Positions 1 through 8,429 are shown, numbered from the stretch's first letter. The stretch is 54,813 nt of DNA from Olsenella sp. An290 (GCF_002159535.1 NZ_NFIU01000012.1:1-54813); one strand, 5' to 3'. A program made the numbers and translations. The notes: generated from the letters alone by a model not told the origin.

Positions 1-184
1 CGGGCGCGCCGGGCACGGGTGCGGGGGCCGCGGCCTGGGAGGAGGCGCCGGCCGAAGGCTCAGAGGGGGTCCTCACGTCGGTCGTGGGGGCATCGTCCAG
101 CGACGCGTCGGGGGCGGGGGCGCCCGCGGGGGTCTCCTCCCTCGGGTCCTTAGGTGACTGCGCGTCAAATGGATACTCGCTCAT
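1..184 (-). CDS. Partial CDS, disordered N-terminus of an unknown protein
   Basis: Only the first 61 codons are in the window; the rest lies beyond position 1. The start is the ATG at 184, preceded on the minus strand by GGAAGGAAGG at good spacing. The visible peptide begins MSEYPFDAQSPKDPREE and then becomes almost entirely Ala, Pro, Asp, Ser and Thr, so it should be an unstructured cytoplasmic tail ahead of a domain that cannot be seen. Actinobacterial membrane proteases and envelope proteins often start this way, but nothing here identifies a family. It lies downstream of the GlnR-like gene in the same direction, separated from it by a strong terminator, so it probably has its own promoter between 185 and 460. 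Confidence 0.7.
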   Translation of the reverse strand, partial: MSEYPFDAQSPKDPREETPAGAPAPDASLDDAPTTDVRTPSEPSAGASSQAAAPAPVPGAP

Positions 185-462
185 GGCTGCCTTCCTTCCG
201 GCATGCGCCCAGCGGGCGCCTGACTTCCCGATGACGTAAAGGAATGTACCCCTTGGCGCGCGGCGTAGAGGCTTCGATGCGCAACACCACCCAGCTGGCA
301 CGAGCCTTTCCGTTTCCTGAAAACACACGGGGGCCAAGGTTCTTCTCGCCCGCGGCCGGGCCCGCGCGCAGGCCACGAATAGCATGCAAATGTTTGCGCA
401 GAACCGCCGATTTTCGCGGCATCGGGCCAACTTTGTATGCTATTTCGACCCGCCGCCCGCCC

Positions 463-510
463 CTGAAAAAGAACCCCGCCGCTCCCGTCATCATGGCGGG
501 AGCGGCGGGG
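463..510 (-). terminator. Intrinsic terminator of the GlnR-like gene
   Basis: Perfect 14-nt arms at 474-487 and 497-510 with a 9-nt loop are followed on the minus strand by a T-rich tract (A-rich at 463-473 on the plus strand). It lies 28 nt past the stop of the regulator gene. The rest of 185-460 holds no gene. It carries one copy of the dispersed TTCTTCTCGCC motif (338-350) and presumably the promoter of the gene starting at 184. Confidence 0.85.
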
Positions 511-537
511 CGAAGCGTCGCGATGTCCGGGCCGGGG

Positions 538-1212
538 CTAGATGCGGAAGAGGTACCCCACGCCGCGGATGGTCACGATGTGGCTGGCCACCTGCGGGCC
601 CACCTTGGAGCGGACGCGACGGATGTGCACGTCCACCGTGCGCGTGCCGCCGCAGTACTCGAAGCCCCAGACGCGGTGGAGCAGCGTCTCGCGCGAGTAG
701 GCGCGGCTGGGGTGCGTGGCCAGAAAGCTCAGCAGCGAGTACTCCATGAGCGTGAGGTCCACGGGCTTCTCGTCGATGTAGACCTGATAGGTGGCCAGGT
801 TGATGGTCATGTTGTCCACGGTCACGATGTCTGCCGGAGCGGACTCCTCGCCGGGCCACAGCAGAAGCGAGCAGCGCACCTCGAACTCGGCCACGGCGGC
901 CGTGGAGAGGATGAAGTCGTTCTTGCCCTGCATGGGCATGCGCAGCGTGGAGAGCTTGTCCGGGTCCTGGACCAGGAGCATGGGGATGAAGCCGTTCTCC
1001 GCGACGAAGGAGTCGACGGCGTTCAGGATGTCCTGGCCCATCCCCTCGCCGTCCAGAATCACGAGGTCGAACTCGTGACCTGACGAGACGGCCTGCGAGA
1101 AGGTCTCCTCGCTCGCAAGGGCAATGGAGACGTCGATCGCATGGGAGAGCTCGCGCATGCGATCGTGCAGCCGTGTGGTGGCGGATATGAGCAGGATGTT
1201 CTTGTGATGCAT
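538..1212 (-). CDS. glnR: GlnR-like orphan OmpR-family transcriptional regulator
   Basis: A 224-residue protein with a receiver-like N-terminal domain (about 1-115) and an OmpR/PhoB winged helix (about 130-224). The DNA-binding part carries RVWGFEYCGGTRTVDVHIRR and ends in GVGYLFRI, very close to actinobacterial GlnR as I remember it. The receiver keeps an Asp in VILDG (about D54), but the usual acidic pair after beta-1 is absent: the strand reads NILLISATT. That is the GlnR signature, a response-regulator fold acting without a kinase, and no kinase gene adjoins. The start ATG at 1212 has GGGGAGG upstream; an in-frame extension to 1272 has no ribosome site. The neighbouring amino-acid ABC operon and glnA agree with global nitrogen control. 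The symbol rests on motif and context, not an alignment. Confidence 0.75.
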   Translation of the reverse strand: MHHKNILLISATTRLHDRMRELSHAIDVSIALASEETFSQAVSSGHEFDLVILDGEGMGQDILNAVDSFVAENGFIPMLLVQDPDKLSTLRMPMQGKNDFILSTAAVAEFEVRCSLLLWPGEESAPADIVTVDNMTINLATYQVYIDEKPVDLTLMEYSLLSFLATHPSRAYSRETLLHRVWGFEYCGGTRTVDVHIRRVRSKVGPQVASHIVTIRGVGYLFRI

Positions 1213-1257
1213 CCTTCGGCCTCCCCGATTCTCTGCACAAGTTTGAAACAGATTAGC

Positions 1258-1288
1258 ACAACGTCCCCGCACTCTGCGAGGACGTTGT
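1258..1288. promoter_or_regulatory. Inverted repeat upstream of the GlnR-like gene
   Basis: Perfect 9-nt arms ACAACGTCC (1258-1266) and GGACGTTGT (1280-1288) lie about 50 nt upstream of the regulator start, between it and the end of the ABC operon. There is no clean T-run on either side, so it could be an operator, a weak terminator for the ABC operon, or both. Confidence 0.4.
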
Positions 1289-1337
1289 CAGCTCAAGGTA
1301 AACAAACGCCAGCTGAGAACCGCTTCCAGACACCCGG

Positions 1338-1362
1338 TTTACACGTCGGAAACGTAACGTTT
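1338..1362. promoter_or_regulatory. Candidate GlnR-type box or palindrome
   Basis: TTTAC-n6-GAAAC (1338-1353) resembles the GlnR consensus GTnAC-n6-GAAAC, one base off. It overlaps a perfect palindrome AAACGT-A-ACGTTT (1350-1362). It is about 125 nt upstream of the GlnR-like gene, so autoregulation is possible. The palindrome sits 13 nt from a copy of the dispersed GGCGAGAAGAACC motif (1376-1388), so it may instead belong to the repeat elements seen elsewhere in the window. Confidence 0.3.
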
Positions 1363-1472
1363 GACCACGTGGCGCGGCGAGAAGAACCGCGGCTCGCCAG
1401 CCGGCGAGAGGGGCCGGCGGCCGAGCGCAGGCCCCGCGGCGCGGTGGCCGGGGCCCGCGGGGCCGGGGCGCG

Positions 1473-2336
1473 CTACTTGATCGAACCGAGGAACTCCGCC
1501 GTGCGCGCGTTCTCGGGATGGTCGAAGACCTTCTCGGGCCGCCCCTGCTCCACCACGACGCCCTCCTCCATGAAGACCACGCGGTCGGCCACGTCACGGG
1601 CGAAGCCCATCTCGTGGGTCACCACGATCATGGTCATGCCGGAGTTCTCCGCGAGGTCGCGCATGACGTCGAGGACGCCGCGCACGAGCTCGGGGTCGAG
1701 GGCCGAGGTGGGCTCGTCGAAGAGCAGCACGTTGGGGTGCATGGCCACGGCGCGCGCGATGGCGACGCGCTGCTGCTGGCCGCCGGAGAGCTGGGCGGGC
1801 TTGAAGTCGGCTCGGTCGGCCAGCCCCACCGCGGCGAGCTGCTTGAGCGCCTCGGCCTCGGCCTCCTCCCGGGAGCGCCTGAGCACCTTGGTCTGGCCGA
1901 TCATGACGTTCTCCTTGGCCGTGAGGTGCGGGAAGAGGTTGAACTGCTGGAAGACCATGCCCACGTCGCGGCGCAGGCGGTTGACCTCCGCCGTGCTCTT
2001 GTTGGTGATCTCCTCGTCCTCGATGAGGATGTGGCCGGCGCTCGGGCGCTCGAGGAGGTTGATGCAGCGCAGCATCGTGGACTTGCCCGAGCCCGAGGGC
2101 CCGAGCACCACCACGACCTCGCCGGGCCAGACGTTGAGGTTCACGTCCTTCAGGACCAGCGTCTCGTCGAAGCTCTTGTTGAGGTGCTCGATGCGCACGA
2201 TGGGATGCTCGCCCGGCGTGAAGGCGTGGCTCGTGAGGCCCTGGTCGGCCTCGTAGGCGATCCGCGCGGCCTCGTCGGCGGGCAGCGCGGGAGGGACCTC
2301 GATCGCGGGGGCGCGGTGGCGGAGCTTAGCAGACAT
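1473..2336 (-). CDS. Polar amino-acid ABC transporter ATPase (GlnQ type)
   Basis: A 287-residue ABC ATPase of the polar amino acid uptake family that powers import of glutamine, glutamate or similar solutes. Walker [10 protein letters not shown] is at about 79-87; the signature SGGQQQR and Walker [14 protein letters not shown] follow, then the switch His in VVTHEMGFA. About 45 residues precede the ABC core, longer than the usual 240-250 aa of the family. The start ATG at 2336 overlaps the end of the permease gene by 11 nt, which suggests translational coupling. It is the last gene of the SBP-SBP-permease-ATPase set. A copy of the GAGAAGAACC motif lies downstream at 1376. Confidence 0.92.
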   Translation of the reverse strand: MSAKLRHRAPAIEVPPALPADEAARIAYEADQGLTSHAFTPGEHPIVRIEHLNKSFDETLVLKDVNLNVWPGEVVVVLGPSGSGKSTMLRCINLLERPSAGHILIEDEEITNKSTAEVNRLRRDVGMVFQQFNLFPHLTAKENVMIGQTKVLRRSREEAEAEALKQLAAVGLADRADFKPAQLSGGQQQRVAIARAVAMHPNVLLFDEPTSALDPELVRGVLDVMRDLAENSGMTMIVVTHEMGFARDVADRVVFMEEGVVVEQGRPEKVFDHPENARTAEFLGSIK

Positions 2337-3726
2337 CGGTGGCGACCTCCTTGGCGGAAGCGGGCGCGAGGGACGCGGTGGGGGCGGCGACGGCGGAGAC
2401 CTCCGCGGCGACGCCGTCCTTCTTGGCGGCCTGACCCACGAGCTCGTCCGCGTTGTCGGCAATCTGGGCACGGCGCTTGGGACGCGGGCCGGCGCCGCGC
2501 TCGGAGCGGGCGATGTTCTCCTCGATGACGCTCACGACCTTGATGAGCGGCAGCGTCACGATGAGGTAGAAGATGCCGGCCGCCACGTAGGGGGTGATGT
2601 TGCCCGTGACGGTGGTGAGGTTCTTGGAGAACATCATGAGCTCCATGACGCCCACCGAGGAGAGCAGCGACGTGTCCTTGAACGCGGTGATGAAGTCGCT
2701 CGTCACCGTGGGGATCACGCGGCGGACGGTCTGCGGCAGGATGACGGTGAGCATGGTCTGCACGTAGTTCATGCCGAGCGAGCTGGCCGCCTCGTACTGG
2801 CCCTGCGGGATGGACTGGATGCCCGCGCGGAAGATCTCGGCGAGGTAGGCCGAGGAGTTGATGGCCACCACGATGATGCCGAGGAGGTTGTTGTCGATGT
2901 TGATGTTGAGCATCGGCAGGCCGAAGAACATGATGTAGATCTGGAGGAAGAGCGGCGTGCCGCGCAGGACGTTGATGTAGGTCACCGCCACGGCGCGGAC
3001 GACCCGCCACCGGGAGATCTTGAGCATCGCGAAGACCAGGCCGATCGCGATGGCAAACGGATAGGCCGCAACGACGATGCCCAGGCACAGCAGCCAGCCG
3101 GGCGCGAGGGACGCAAACGAGGTGAGCAGCAGCTGGGGCTTCAGGAACATGCCGAGGAACTGGTTGGAGTTCCAGGCCTCCACCCATGGCTGCTCGTCGA
3201 GCCAGTTGACCATCGACTGCAGCGGCGTGTTCGCGATCGTGGAGATGGGGTCGGACGGCGCGAGCTCGTGCGTGGCGCCCGCGGCCTCGTAGGTTCCCGT
3301 GACGGTGCACTCCCCGCCCGCAGAGGGGAACTGCATGTTGGTGATCTCCAGGCGCAGGAGCGAGCCCTCGGGGATCGCCTGGTCAAAGCTCACCGTGATG
3401 GAGGAGCCCGAGGGGACGGCCTCGCCGGTGACGTCCATGCGCTTGAGCCCCTCGAGGGCGGTGATGCGCGTGGTGGAGCCCTCGAAGGTCGACCCCTCGG
3501 GAAGCGTCAGCGTGACCGAGGTGACCTCCTCGCCAGGCTCGACCGTGCCCTCCCAGGTCAGACGCGTGTCCATCCCGCCGATGACGCCATCGCCGCCGTC
3601 CTCGTTGGGGCGCGCGGTGGCCTTCTCGGTGGTGAGCGCCTGCGCGGGCTGCGGTACCACGGTCGCAAAGACGCCCGAGAGCGCCAGCGCGAGCGCGACG
3701 AGCAGAGCCCCCCGTCTGTGCTGCAT
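2326..3726 (-). CDS. Amino-acid ABC permease fused to a secreted N-terminal domain
   Basis: A 466-residue protein. Residues 1-31 form a signal peptide ([16 protein letters not shown] to PAQA). Residues 32 to about 175 are a polar, beta-rich segment with no membrane spans, containing GECTVTG. From about 200 a HisM/GlnP-type permease begins, with the EAA loop near residues 300-325 ([20 protein letters not shown]). The C-terminus is a charged, Ala-rich cytoplasmic tail of about 60 residues. Standard permeases are 220-250 aa, so the extracytoplasmic domain is an addition; it could be a fixed docking or substrate-handling module. The start ATG at 3726 has GGAGG; the open frame upstream only reads through the hairpin repeat. 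It works with the ATPase it overlaps and the two binding proteins upstream. Confidence 0.88.
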   Translation of the reverse strand: MQHRRGALLVALALALSGVFATVVPQPAQALTTEKATARPNEDGGDGVIGGMDTRLTWEGTVEPGEEVTSVTLTLPEGSTFEGSTTRITALEGLKRMDVTGEAVPSGSSITVSFDQAIPEGSLLRLEITNMQFPSAGGECTVTGTYEAAGATHELAPSDPISTIANTPLQSMVNWLDEQPWVEAWNSNQFLGMFLKPQLLLTSFASLAPGWLLCLGIVVAAYPFAIAIGLVFAMLKISRWRVVRAVAVTYINVLRGTPLFLQIYIMFFGLPMLNINIDNNLLGIIVVAINSSAYLAEIFRAGIQSIPQGQYEAASSLGMNYVQTMLTVILPQTVRRVIPTVTSDFITAFKDTSLLSSVGVMELMMFSKNLTTVTGNITPYVAAGIFYLIVTLPLIKVVSVIEENIARSERGAGPRPKRRAQIADNADELVGQAAKKDGVAAEVSAVAAPTASLAPASAKEVATDVC

Positions 3727-3743
3727 GCTTCCTCCGTTTCGTG

Positions 3744-3819
3744 CCGTGCAAAGGGGACAGTCACTTTTGCACGGTGTCGCTGCGGCGACCGTGCAAAAGT
3801 GACTGTCCCCTTTGCACGG
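3744..3819. repeat. Long REP-like hairpin with a GGGGACAGTC core
   Basis: Two exactly complementary 31-nt arms, 3744-3774 and 3789-3819, flank a 14-nt loop. Each arm is itself an imperfect palindrome (GTGCAAA ... TTTGCAC) enclosing GGGGACAGTC. It lies between the binding-protein and permease genes inside the transport operon. A T-run is lacking, so it looks more like a repetitive extragenic palindrome than a terminator, though it could still tune expression within the operon. A copy of the TTCTTCTCGCC motif is adjacent (about 3835-3846). Confidence 0.85.
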
Positions 3820-3846
3820 CCGCCGCAACCTGCGTGTTCTTCTCGC

Positions 3847-4686
3847 CTAGATGTCGGTGGTGCCAAACCACTTCTGCTTGAGCTCGTCCATCGTGCCATC
3901 GGCCTCGACGGCCGCGAGCGCCTCGTTGAGGGCGTCCTTGAGACCCGGGTTGTCGTAGGAGACGGCGATGCCGTACTGCTCGCCGGTCGGGATCTCCTCG
4001 AGGATGGTGAGGTCGGAGAAGGACTGCGCGAGCATGTTCTGGGCAACGGGCAGGTCGATGACCATGGCCTGATAGGAGCCCGTGGAGACGCCCATCATGC
4101 CGGCCGTGACGTCGGCGAGCGGCACGCGCGTGGCGTTGGGCAGGTTCTCCTGGATCCAGGCGTCGCCGGTGGTGCCGGTCTGGCAGGCAATCTGAACGTC
4201 CGCGGCGTCAAGGTCGTCGGTGGCGTAGCCGGAGCTCGCAGCGACGATGAGGGCCTGGTTGGAGTTGAGGTAGGGGTCGGTGAAATCGACGTCCTCGAGG
4301 CGCTCGTCGGTGATGGTGACACCGGCGATGGAGATGTCGGCCTTGCCCCCCTGCTTGATGGTGGGGACGAGCGTGTCGAAGGCCTGGTTGGGCAGCCACT
4401 CGCAGGTGAGGCCCATCTTCTCGGCAAGGGCGTTGGAGAGGTCCACGTCAAAGCCCACGGTGTTGCCCTCGTCGTCGATGTACTCGAAGGGCGAGAAGCC
4501 GAGCTCGGCCACGTTGGTGAGCACGCCCTCCTTCACGAGGGTGTAGTCGGCCTCCCCGGTGGCGTCGTCGGACTGGGTGTCGTCGGCGGGCTCCTGCGTG
4601 CCGTTGCCGGAGCAGCCGGCCAGAAGGGCCGCGGCACCGGCGGCGCCGGCGACCTTGACGAAGCTACGCCTGTTCATGCTGGACAT
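3847..4686 (-). CDS. Amino-acid ABC substrate-binding protein, Tat lipoprotein
   Basis: A 279-residue family-3 solute-binding protein. The N-terminus has a twin-arginine motif (NRRSFVK) and a lipobox (LLAGC), so it is probably exported folded through Tat and anchored by lipid outside the membrane. The body has typical family-3 landmarks: FSPFEYIDDEGNTVGFDVDL, KADISIAGVTIT, DFTDPY, and a C-terminal ELKQKWFG. The start ATG at 4686 has GGGAGG seven bases upstream; the ATG three codons later is an alternative. It is a paralogue of the next upstream gene and presumably feeds the same permease with a related amino acid. The exact ligand cannot be read from sequence. Confidence 0.9.
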   Translation of the reverse strand: MSSMNRRSFVKVAGAAGAAALLAGCSGNGTQEPADDTQSDDATGEADYTLVKEGVLTNVAELGFSPFEYIDDEGNTVGFDVDLSNALAEKMGLTCEWLPNQAFDTLVPTIKQGGKADISIAGVTITDERLEDVDFTDPYLNSNQALIVAASSGYATDDLDAADVQIACQTGTTGDAWIQENLPNATRVPLADVTAGMMGVSTGSYQAMVIDLPVAQNMLAQSFSDLTILEEIPTGEQYGIAVSYDNPGLKDALNEALAAVEADGTMDELKQKWFGTTDI

Positions 4687-4709
4687 TTCATTTCCTCCCT
4701 TGGTTGCGT

Positions 4710-4738
4710 CGTGCAAAAGTGACTGTCCCCTTTGCACG
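4710..4738. repeat. Single REP-like unit
   Basis: One 29-nt unit closely matching the arm of the 3744-3819 hairpin, including GTGCAAAAGTGACTG and CCCCTTTGCAC. It lies between the two binding-protein genes. It is a solitary half-element, so units can exist singly as well as paired. Confidence 0.8.
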
Positions 4739-4745
4739 CTGACTG

Positions 4746-5576
4746 CTAGAGCTCGGCGCCGAACCACTTCTGCTCGAGCTCGGCGATGGTGCCGTCTGCC
4801 TCGAGCTCGTCGATCGCGCCGTCGATGGCCTTGGTGAGGCCGGGGTTGTCCTTGCTCACGGCGATGCCGTACTGCTCGCCGGTGGGAATCTCAATGGCCA
4901 CCTGGCAGTCGGTGAACGAGTTGGAGCAGAGGTACTGCATCACGGGCAGGTCGGCCACGGCGGCCGCGTAGAGCCCGGTCTGGACGCCCGTCACGGCCAC
5001 CACGGGGTCGTCAAGCGCCACGACCTCGGCGTTGGGCAGGTTCTCCTCGACCCAGGACGCACCGGTCGTGCCCGCCTGGACGGCGATCTTGGTGCCCTCG
5101 GCGTTAAGCGCCTCCTCGGTCGTGGCCGCGGCGTCCGCGCGCGTCACGAGGCCCTGGTTGGAGTCGAGGTAGGGCTCGGTGAAGTCCACCTGCTCGGCAC
5201 GGGCGTCGGTGATGGTGATGTTGGAGACGCCCACGTCCGCCTTGCCGCCCTGCTCGATGAGCGGGACGATCGTGTCGAACTTCATGGCAGGCAGGTACTC
5301 GCACTCAAGGCCGAGCCTGTCGGCGACGGCGTAGATGAGGTCGACCTCAAAGCCCTGGGGCTCGCCCGTAGTCTCGTCGACAAAGTCGAGCGGGGCGTTG
5401 GCAAGGTCGGAGGCCACGGTGATCTGGCCGTCCTCGACGAGCGTGTAGGCCGCCTCGCCGGCGGGCTCCGTCGCGGCGGGGACGTCCCCCTGCCCTCCCC
5501 CGCCGCACCCGGAAATCGTCACGGCTAGCGCGCAGGCAACCGCAAGGCTGCCCGCAACCCGGCAGGAGAGCTTCAT
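4746..5576 (-). CDS. Amino-acid ABC substrate-binding lipoprotein
   Basis: A 276-residue family-3 binding protein with a Sec lipoprotein signal (CALAVTISGC lipobox, mature Cys near 24, then GGGG). Landmarks are PLDFVDETTGEPQGFEVDL, KADVGVSNITIT, DFTEPYLDSNQG, PTGEQYGIAV and the C-terminal ELEQKWFGAEL. It is clearly a duplicate of the downstream binding protein but uses a different export route (Sec rather than Tat). The start ATG at 5576 has GGGGAAGGA. It is the first gene of the transport operon. The roughly 180 nt upstream contain AT-richer stretches suited to a promoter, but I found no well-spaced GlnR box there. Confidence 0.9.
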   Translation of the reverse strand: MKLSCRVAGSLAVACALAVTISGCGGGGQGDVPAATEPAGEAAYTLVEDGQITVASDLANAPLDFVDETTGEPQGFEVDLIYAVADRLGLECEYLPAMKFDTIVPLIEQGGKADVGVSNITITDARAEQVDFTEPYLDSNQGLVTRADAAATTEEALNAEGTKIAVQAGTTGASWVEENLPNAEVVALDDPVVAVTGVQTGLYAAAVADLPVMQYLCSNSFTDCQVAIEIPTGEQYGIAVSKDNPGLTKAIDGAIDELEADGTIAELEQKWFGAEL

Positions 5577-5756
5577 GGTGGGTCCTTCCCCCAGTGCTTT
5601 GGCGCGTGGTCACGCCCTTTCCCGACAGAGGGCACGGGGTCTTCCCCGTGTCGAGGCCGCCGCCTCGCCTGTCGCCGAATTTCAAGTTTCGTCCAAGCCG
5701 CGGGGCAATGTCACCCACGACCCGTTTCTTAACAGGATTGACACGTTGTGAAAGAG

Positions 5757-5803
5757 CCGCCCGGCGAGAAGGACCTCGGCGCGCGGTCCTTCTCGCCGGG
5801 CGG
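5757..5803 (-). terminator. glnA terminator built from an inverted pair of the GGCGAGAAGGACC motif
   Basis: Arms of 19 nt at 5757-5775 and 5785-5803 are perfectly complementary with a 9-nt loop, about 20 nt after the glnA stop. On the minus strand CTCTTTC follows, a modest T-tract. The arms are head-to-head copies of the short motif that recurs through the window. This arrangement recalls uptake-signal sequences used as terminator stems in other bacteria. Confidence 0.7.
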
Positions 5804-5822
5804 GCGCAAGGCGGGACGGGGG

Positions 5823-7163
5823 TTAGAAGCCGCCGTAGTAGTGCTCGCGCTCCCAGTCCGTGACGGCGGTGCAGTACTCGTACCACTCCGCGCGCTTCTC
5901 GCGCACGAGGTAGTCGAAGATGTGATCGCCCAGGACGTCGCGCATGAGCTCGGAGGACTCGAAGCGGTCCACGGCCTCGCCGAGCGTGCGCGGCAGGCGG
6001 GAGACGCCGCGCGCCGCGAGCTCGCGGTCGGAGAGGGCAAGGGTCTCGCTCGTTGCCTCCTCGGGAAGGGGCAGCCCCTCCTCGATGCCCTTGAGGCCCG
6101 CGGCGATGGTGACCGCGAGCGCCAGGTAGGGGTTGGCCGTGGGGTCGGGGCTGCGCAGCTCGACGCGGGTGGCGATGTGCTTGCCCGGCTTGTGCGCGGG
6201 GATGCGCACGAGCGCGGCGCGGTTCCTGCGGCCCCAGGTGGCGTGCGTGGGGACCTCGCCTGTGGAGATGAAGCGCTTGTAGGAGTTCACGGTGGGGTTG
6301 GTGACAAGCGTGAACTCGGGGGCGTACTTGAGGATGCCGGCCACGTAGTGCTGGCCGAGCTCGGAGAGGTGCGCCTTGTGGAAGTCCTTGGGCGCCCAGA
6401 AGAGGTTCTCGCCGTCGTGGTCGAGGATCGACTGGTAGAGGAACATGGCCGAGCCGGGAACCCCCGTGATGGGCTTGGGCATGAACGAGGCGTACATGCC
6501 CTGCTCGGCAGCCTCCTGCTTGATGACAAGGCGCGCCGTCATGATGTTGTCCGCGCAGCTCACGGCCTCGGTGAAGCGCAGCTCCACGCCGTTTTGGGAG
6601 GGGCCTGCCGCGTGATAGGAGTACTGCACCGGAATGGACATCTTCTCCAGCGTGAGCGTGGTCTGGCGACGCAGGTCGTTGGCCGTGTCCATGGGCGTGA
6701 GGTCAAAGTAGCCCGCGTTGTCGAGCGGCACGGGGTCGAGGTCGTTGTCAAAGTAGAAGTACTCCATCTTGGGGCCCACGTTGGGCACGTAGCCCTGCTC
6801 CTCGGCGCGGGCGAAGACGTCCTTGAGGCAGCGGCGCGGGTCGCCGTTGAAGGGCTCGCGCGCGGGGGTCTGGATGTCGCAGAACACGCGCGCGACCGCG
6901 GACTCCGACGGGCGCCACGGCAGGAGCGTGAACGTGTCGGGGTCCGGGAAGGCGAGCATGTCGGACTCCTCGAGCTGGGCAAAGCCGTCAACGGCCGAGC
7001 CGTCAAAGCCGATGCCCTCCTCAAAGGCCTCCTCGAGCTCCTCCGGGGAGATCGCAAACGACTTGAGGTTGCCGAGCACGTCGGTGAACCACAGCCGCAC
7101 GAAGCGGATGTCGCGCTTCTCGACGGTACGCAGGACGAAGTCGATGTCCTTCTCGCTACTCAT
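5823..7163 (-). CDS. glnA: Glutamine synthetase, type I
   Basis: A 446-residue glutamine synthetase that condenses glutamate and ammonia with ATP in the cytoplasm. The N-terminal beta-grasp (FDGSAVDGF) is followed by the catalytic barrel with MEYFYF, NGVELRF, ASFMPKPITGVPGSAMF and the substrate-binding RNRAALVRIPAH, then ELRSPDPTANPYLALA. The length, and the absence of the inserted segment and of an adenylylation-type Tyr motif (NLYDLP), point to the GSI-alpha class, usually controlled by transcription and feedback. The start ATG at 7163 has GGGGAGG upstream. A well-spaced GlnR-type box 51-77 nt before the start fits control by the GlnR-like protein encoded about 4.6 kb away. Confidence 0.97.
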   Translation of the reverse strand: MSSEKDIDFVLRTVEKRDIRFVRLWFTDVLGNLKSFAISPEELEEAFEEGIGFDGSAVDGFAQLEESDMLAFPDPDTFTLLPWRPSESAVARVFCDIQTPAREPFNGDPRRCLKDVFARAEEQGYVPNVGPKMEYFYFDNDLDPVPLDNAGYFDLTPMDTANDLRRQTTLTLEKMSIPVQYSYHAAGPSQNGVELRFTEAVSCADNIMTARLVIKQEAAEQGMYASFMPKPITGVPGSAMFLYQSILDHDGENLFWAPKDFHKAHLSELGQHYVAGILKYAPEFTLVTNPTVNSYKRFISTGEVPTHATWGRRNRAALVRIPAHKPGKHIATRVELRSPDPTANPYLALAVTIAAGLKGIEEGLPLPEEATSETLALSDRELAARGVSRLPRTLGEAVDRFESSELMRDVLGDHIFDYLVREKRAEWYEYCTAVTDWEREHYYGGF

Positions 7164-7213
7164 GGGACGAGCCTCCCCGTGGTACGCGGGCTTTCAGTAT
7201 TCAGGGACAGGTT

Positions 7214-7240
7214 CTCACATGTGTGTTACACGCCTGTTTC
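7214..7240 (-). promoter_or_regulatory. Candidate GlnR box upstream of glnA
   Basis: Read on the minus strand the site is GAAAC (7240-7236), six bases, GTAAC (7229-7225), six bases, GTGAG (7218-7214). Alternating GAAAC and GTnAC pentamers six bases apart are the published layout of actinobacterial GlnR operators. The first two pentamers match exactly and the third loosely. The position before glnA is appropriate. Confidence 0.6.
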
Positions 7241-7313
7241 TGCTTGCGCCATGCCACGGGCGACGCACGGGGCGGGCGAGAAGAACCTCGGGCGGGCCGT
7301 CGAGATGCGGGGC

Positions 7314-7523
7314 CTACCCGCGGGGCCGCTCGCCGAGGGCTCGCTCGGCGCGGCGGAGCATGTCTTCGGCGGCGGAGCAGGTGCCGCCGGCGGCGCGTGC
7401 GGAGCAGCCCTCCCTGCTCCCGCAGCTCGAGCAGCCGTCCCTGCCGGACCTGACGAGGTGGCGGACGCAAAGCGCCACGAGCACCGCCACGAGCGCGAGG
7501 ATGCCTATGTCCACGGGACCCAT
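7314..7523 (-). CDS. Small FeoB-associated-type Cys-rich membrane protein
   Basis: A 69-residue protein: a single membrane helix (about residues 3-22, VDIGILALVAVLVALCV), then CSSCGSREGC and further Cys, and an Arg-rich tail. This is the architecture of FeoB-associated Cys-rich membrane proteins, and it resembles the N-terminal part of the HMA-domain protein at 17225. I place the start at 7523 because GGGAGG lies seven bases upstream; an ATG six codons earlier has no site. It sits away from feoB, divergent from gpmA. Its role is unknown; metal binding by the Cys cluster is an inference. A GAGAAGAACC motif copy follows its stop (about 7275). Confidence 0.6.
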   Translation of the reverse strand: MGPVDIGILALVAVLVALCVRHLVRSGRDGCSSCGSREGCSARAAGGTCSAAEDMLRRAERALGERPRG

Positions 7524-7647
7524 ACGGACCTCCCTGTTCAAAAAGACTTCAGTGTTAACCTATGGCAACTATACCCAACTGCGGCATACTATAGGACGAT
7601 GGGCGGCACCTGCCGCAAACCATGCATCGAGAAGGGACGTGTCTCCA

Positions 7648-8409
7648 ATGAACGACGATCAGACCATGCAGCTTGTCATCGTCCGCCACGGCGAGTCCGA
7701 GTGGAACAAGCTCAACCTCTTCACCGGCTGGACCGACGTCGACCTCACCGACACCGGCCGCGAGGAGGCCCACGCGGGCGGCAAGGCCCTCAAGGAGGCC
7801 GGCTTTGACTTCGACGTCTGCTACACGTCGCTCCTCAAGCGTGCCATCCACACGCTCAACTGCGTGCTCGACGAGCTTGACCGCAACTGGCTGCCCGTCC
7901 ACAAGGCCTGGCAGCTCAACGAGCGCCACTACGGCGCCCTCCAGGGCCTGAACAAGGCCGACGCCGCCGCCGAGCACGGTGAGGACCAGGTCAAGATCTG
8001 GCGCCGCTCCTTCGACGTCCAGCCGCCCGCCCTCGAGCCCGGCGACGAGCGCGACCCCCACGTCCAGGAGATGTTCCGCGACGTGCCCAAGGAGGACCTC
8101 CCCTACACCGAGTGCCTCAAGGACACCATCGCCCGCGCCTGGCCGTACTTTGAGCAGGAGATCAAGCCGCAGATGGAGGCCGGCAAGCGCGTGCTGATCG
8201 CCGCCCACGGCAACTCCCTGCGCGCCCTCGTCATGCAGTTCGAGAAGCTGACCCCCGAGGAGATCCTCGAGGTCAACATCCCGACCGGCGTGCCGTGCGC
8301 CTACACCTTCGACAAGGACTGGAACGTCGTCGAGAAGCACTACATCGGCGACCCGGCCACCATCGAGGCCAAGATCAACGCCGTCGCCAACCAGGGCAAG
8401 GCCAAGTAG
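7648..8409 (+). CDS. gpmA: 2,3-bisphosphoglycerate-dependent phosphoglycerate mutase
   Basis: A 253-residue cofactor-dependent phosphoglycerate mutase interconverting 3- and 2-phosphoglycerate in glycolysis and gluconeogenesis. The phosphohistidine motif VRHGESEWN is at about 12-20 (H14), followed by FTGWTDVDLT, the conserved ERHYGALQGLNK, and the second catalytic His in AAHGNSLRA. The length matches the family. The start ATG at 7648 has a moderate GAAGGG upstream; a later ATG (7666) has none. It is monocistronic, followed by a long terminator hairpin. Confidence 0.97.
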   Translation: MNDDQTMQLVIVRHGESEWNKLNLFTGWTDVDLTDTGREEAHAGGKALKEAGFDFDVCYTSLLKRAIHTLNCVLDELDRNWLPVHKAWQLNERHYGALQGLNKADAAAEHGEDQVKIWRRSFDVQPPALEPGDERDPHVQEMFRDVPKEDLPYTECLKDTIARAWPYFEQEIKPQMEAGKRVLIAAHGNSLRALVMQFEKLTPEEILEVNIPTGVPCAYTFDKDWNVVEKHYIGDPATIEAKINAVANQGKAK

Positions 8410-8429
8410 TTCCTCGCTGAACGCAGGGC

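Noticed and set aside
1338-1362. Firm GlnR operator at the regulator's own promoter
   Set aside because: Kept only as a weak candidate, because the stretch is also a self-contained palindrome next to a dispersed-motif copy.
3740-4740. Cys-containing peptides such as CKSDCPLC at protein ends near the hairpins
   Set aside because: They arise only from translating the REP-like units in one frame; the same peptide recurs at unrelated loci, and true starts with ribosome sites lie downstream.
5577-5750. GlnR box upstream of the amino-acid transport operon
   Set aside because: GAAAC- and GTGAC-like pentamers occur, but none are six bases apart, so I cannot support a site.
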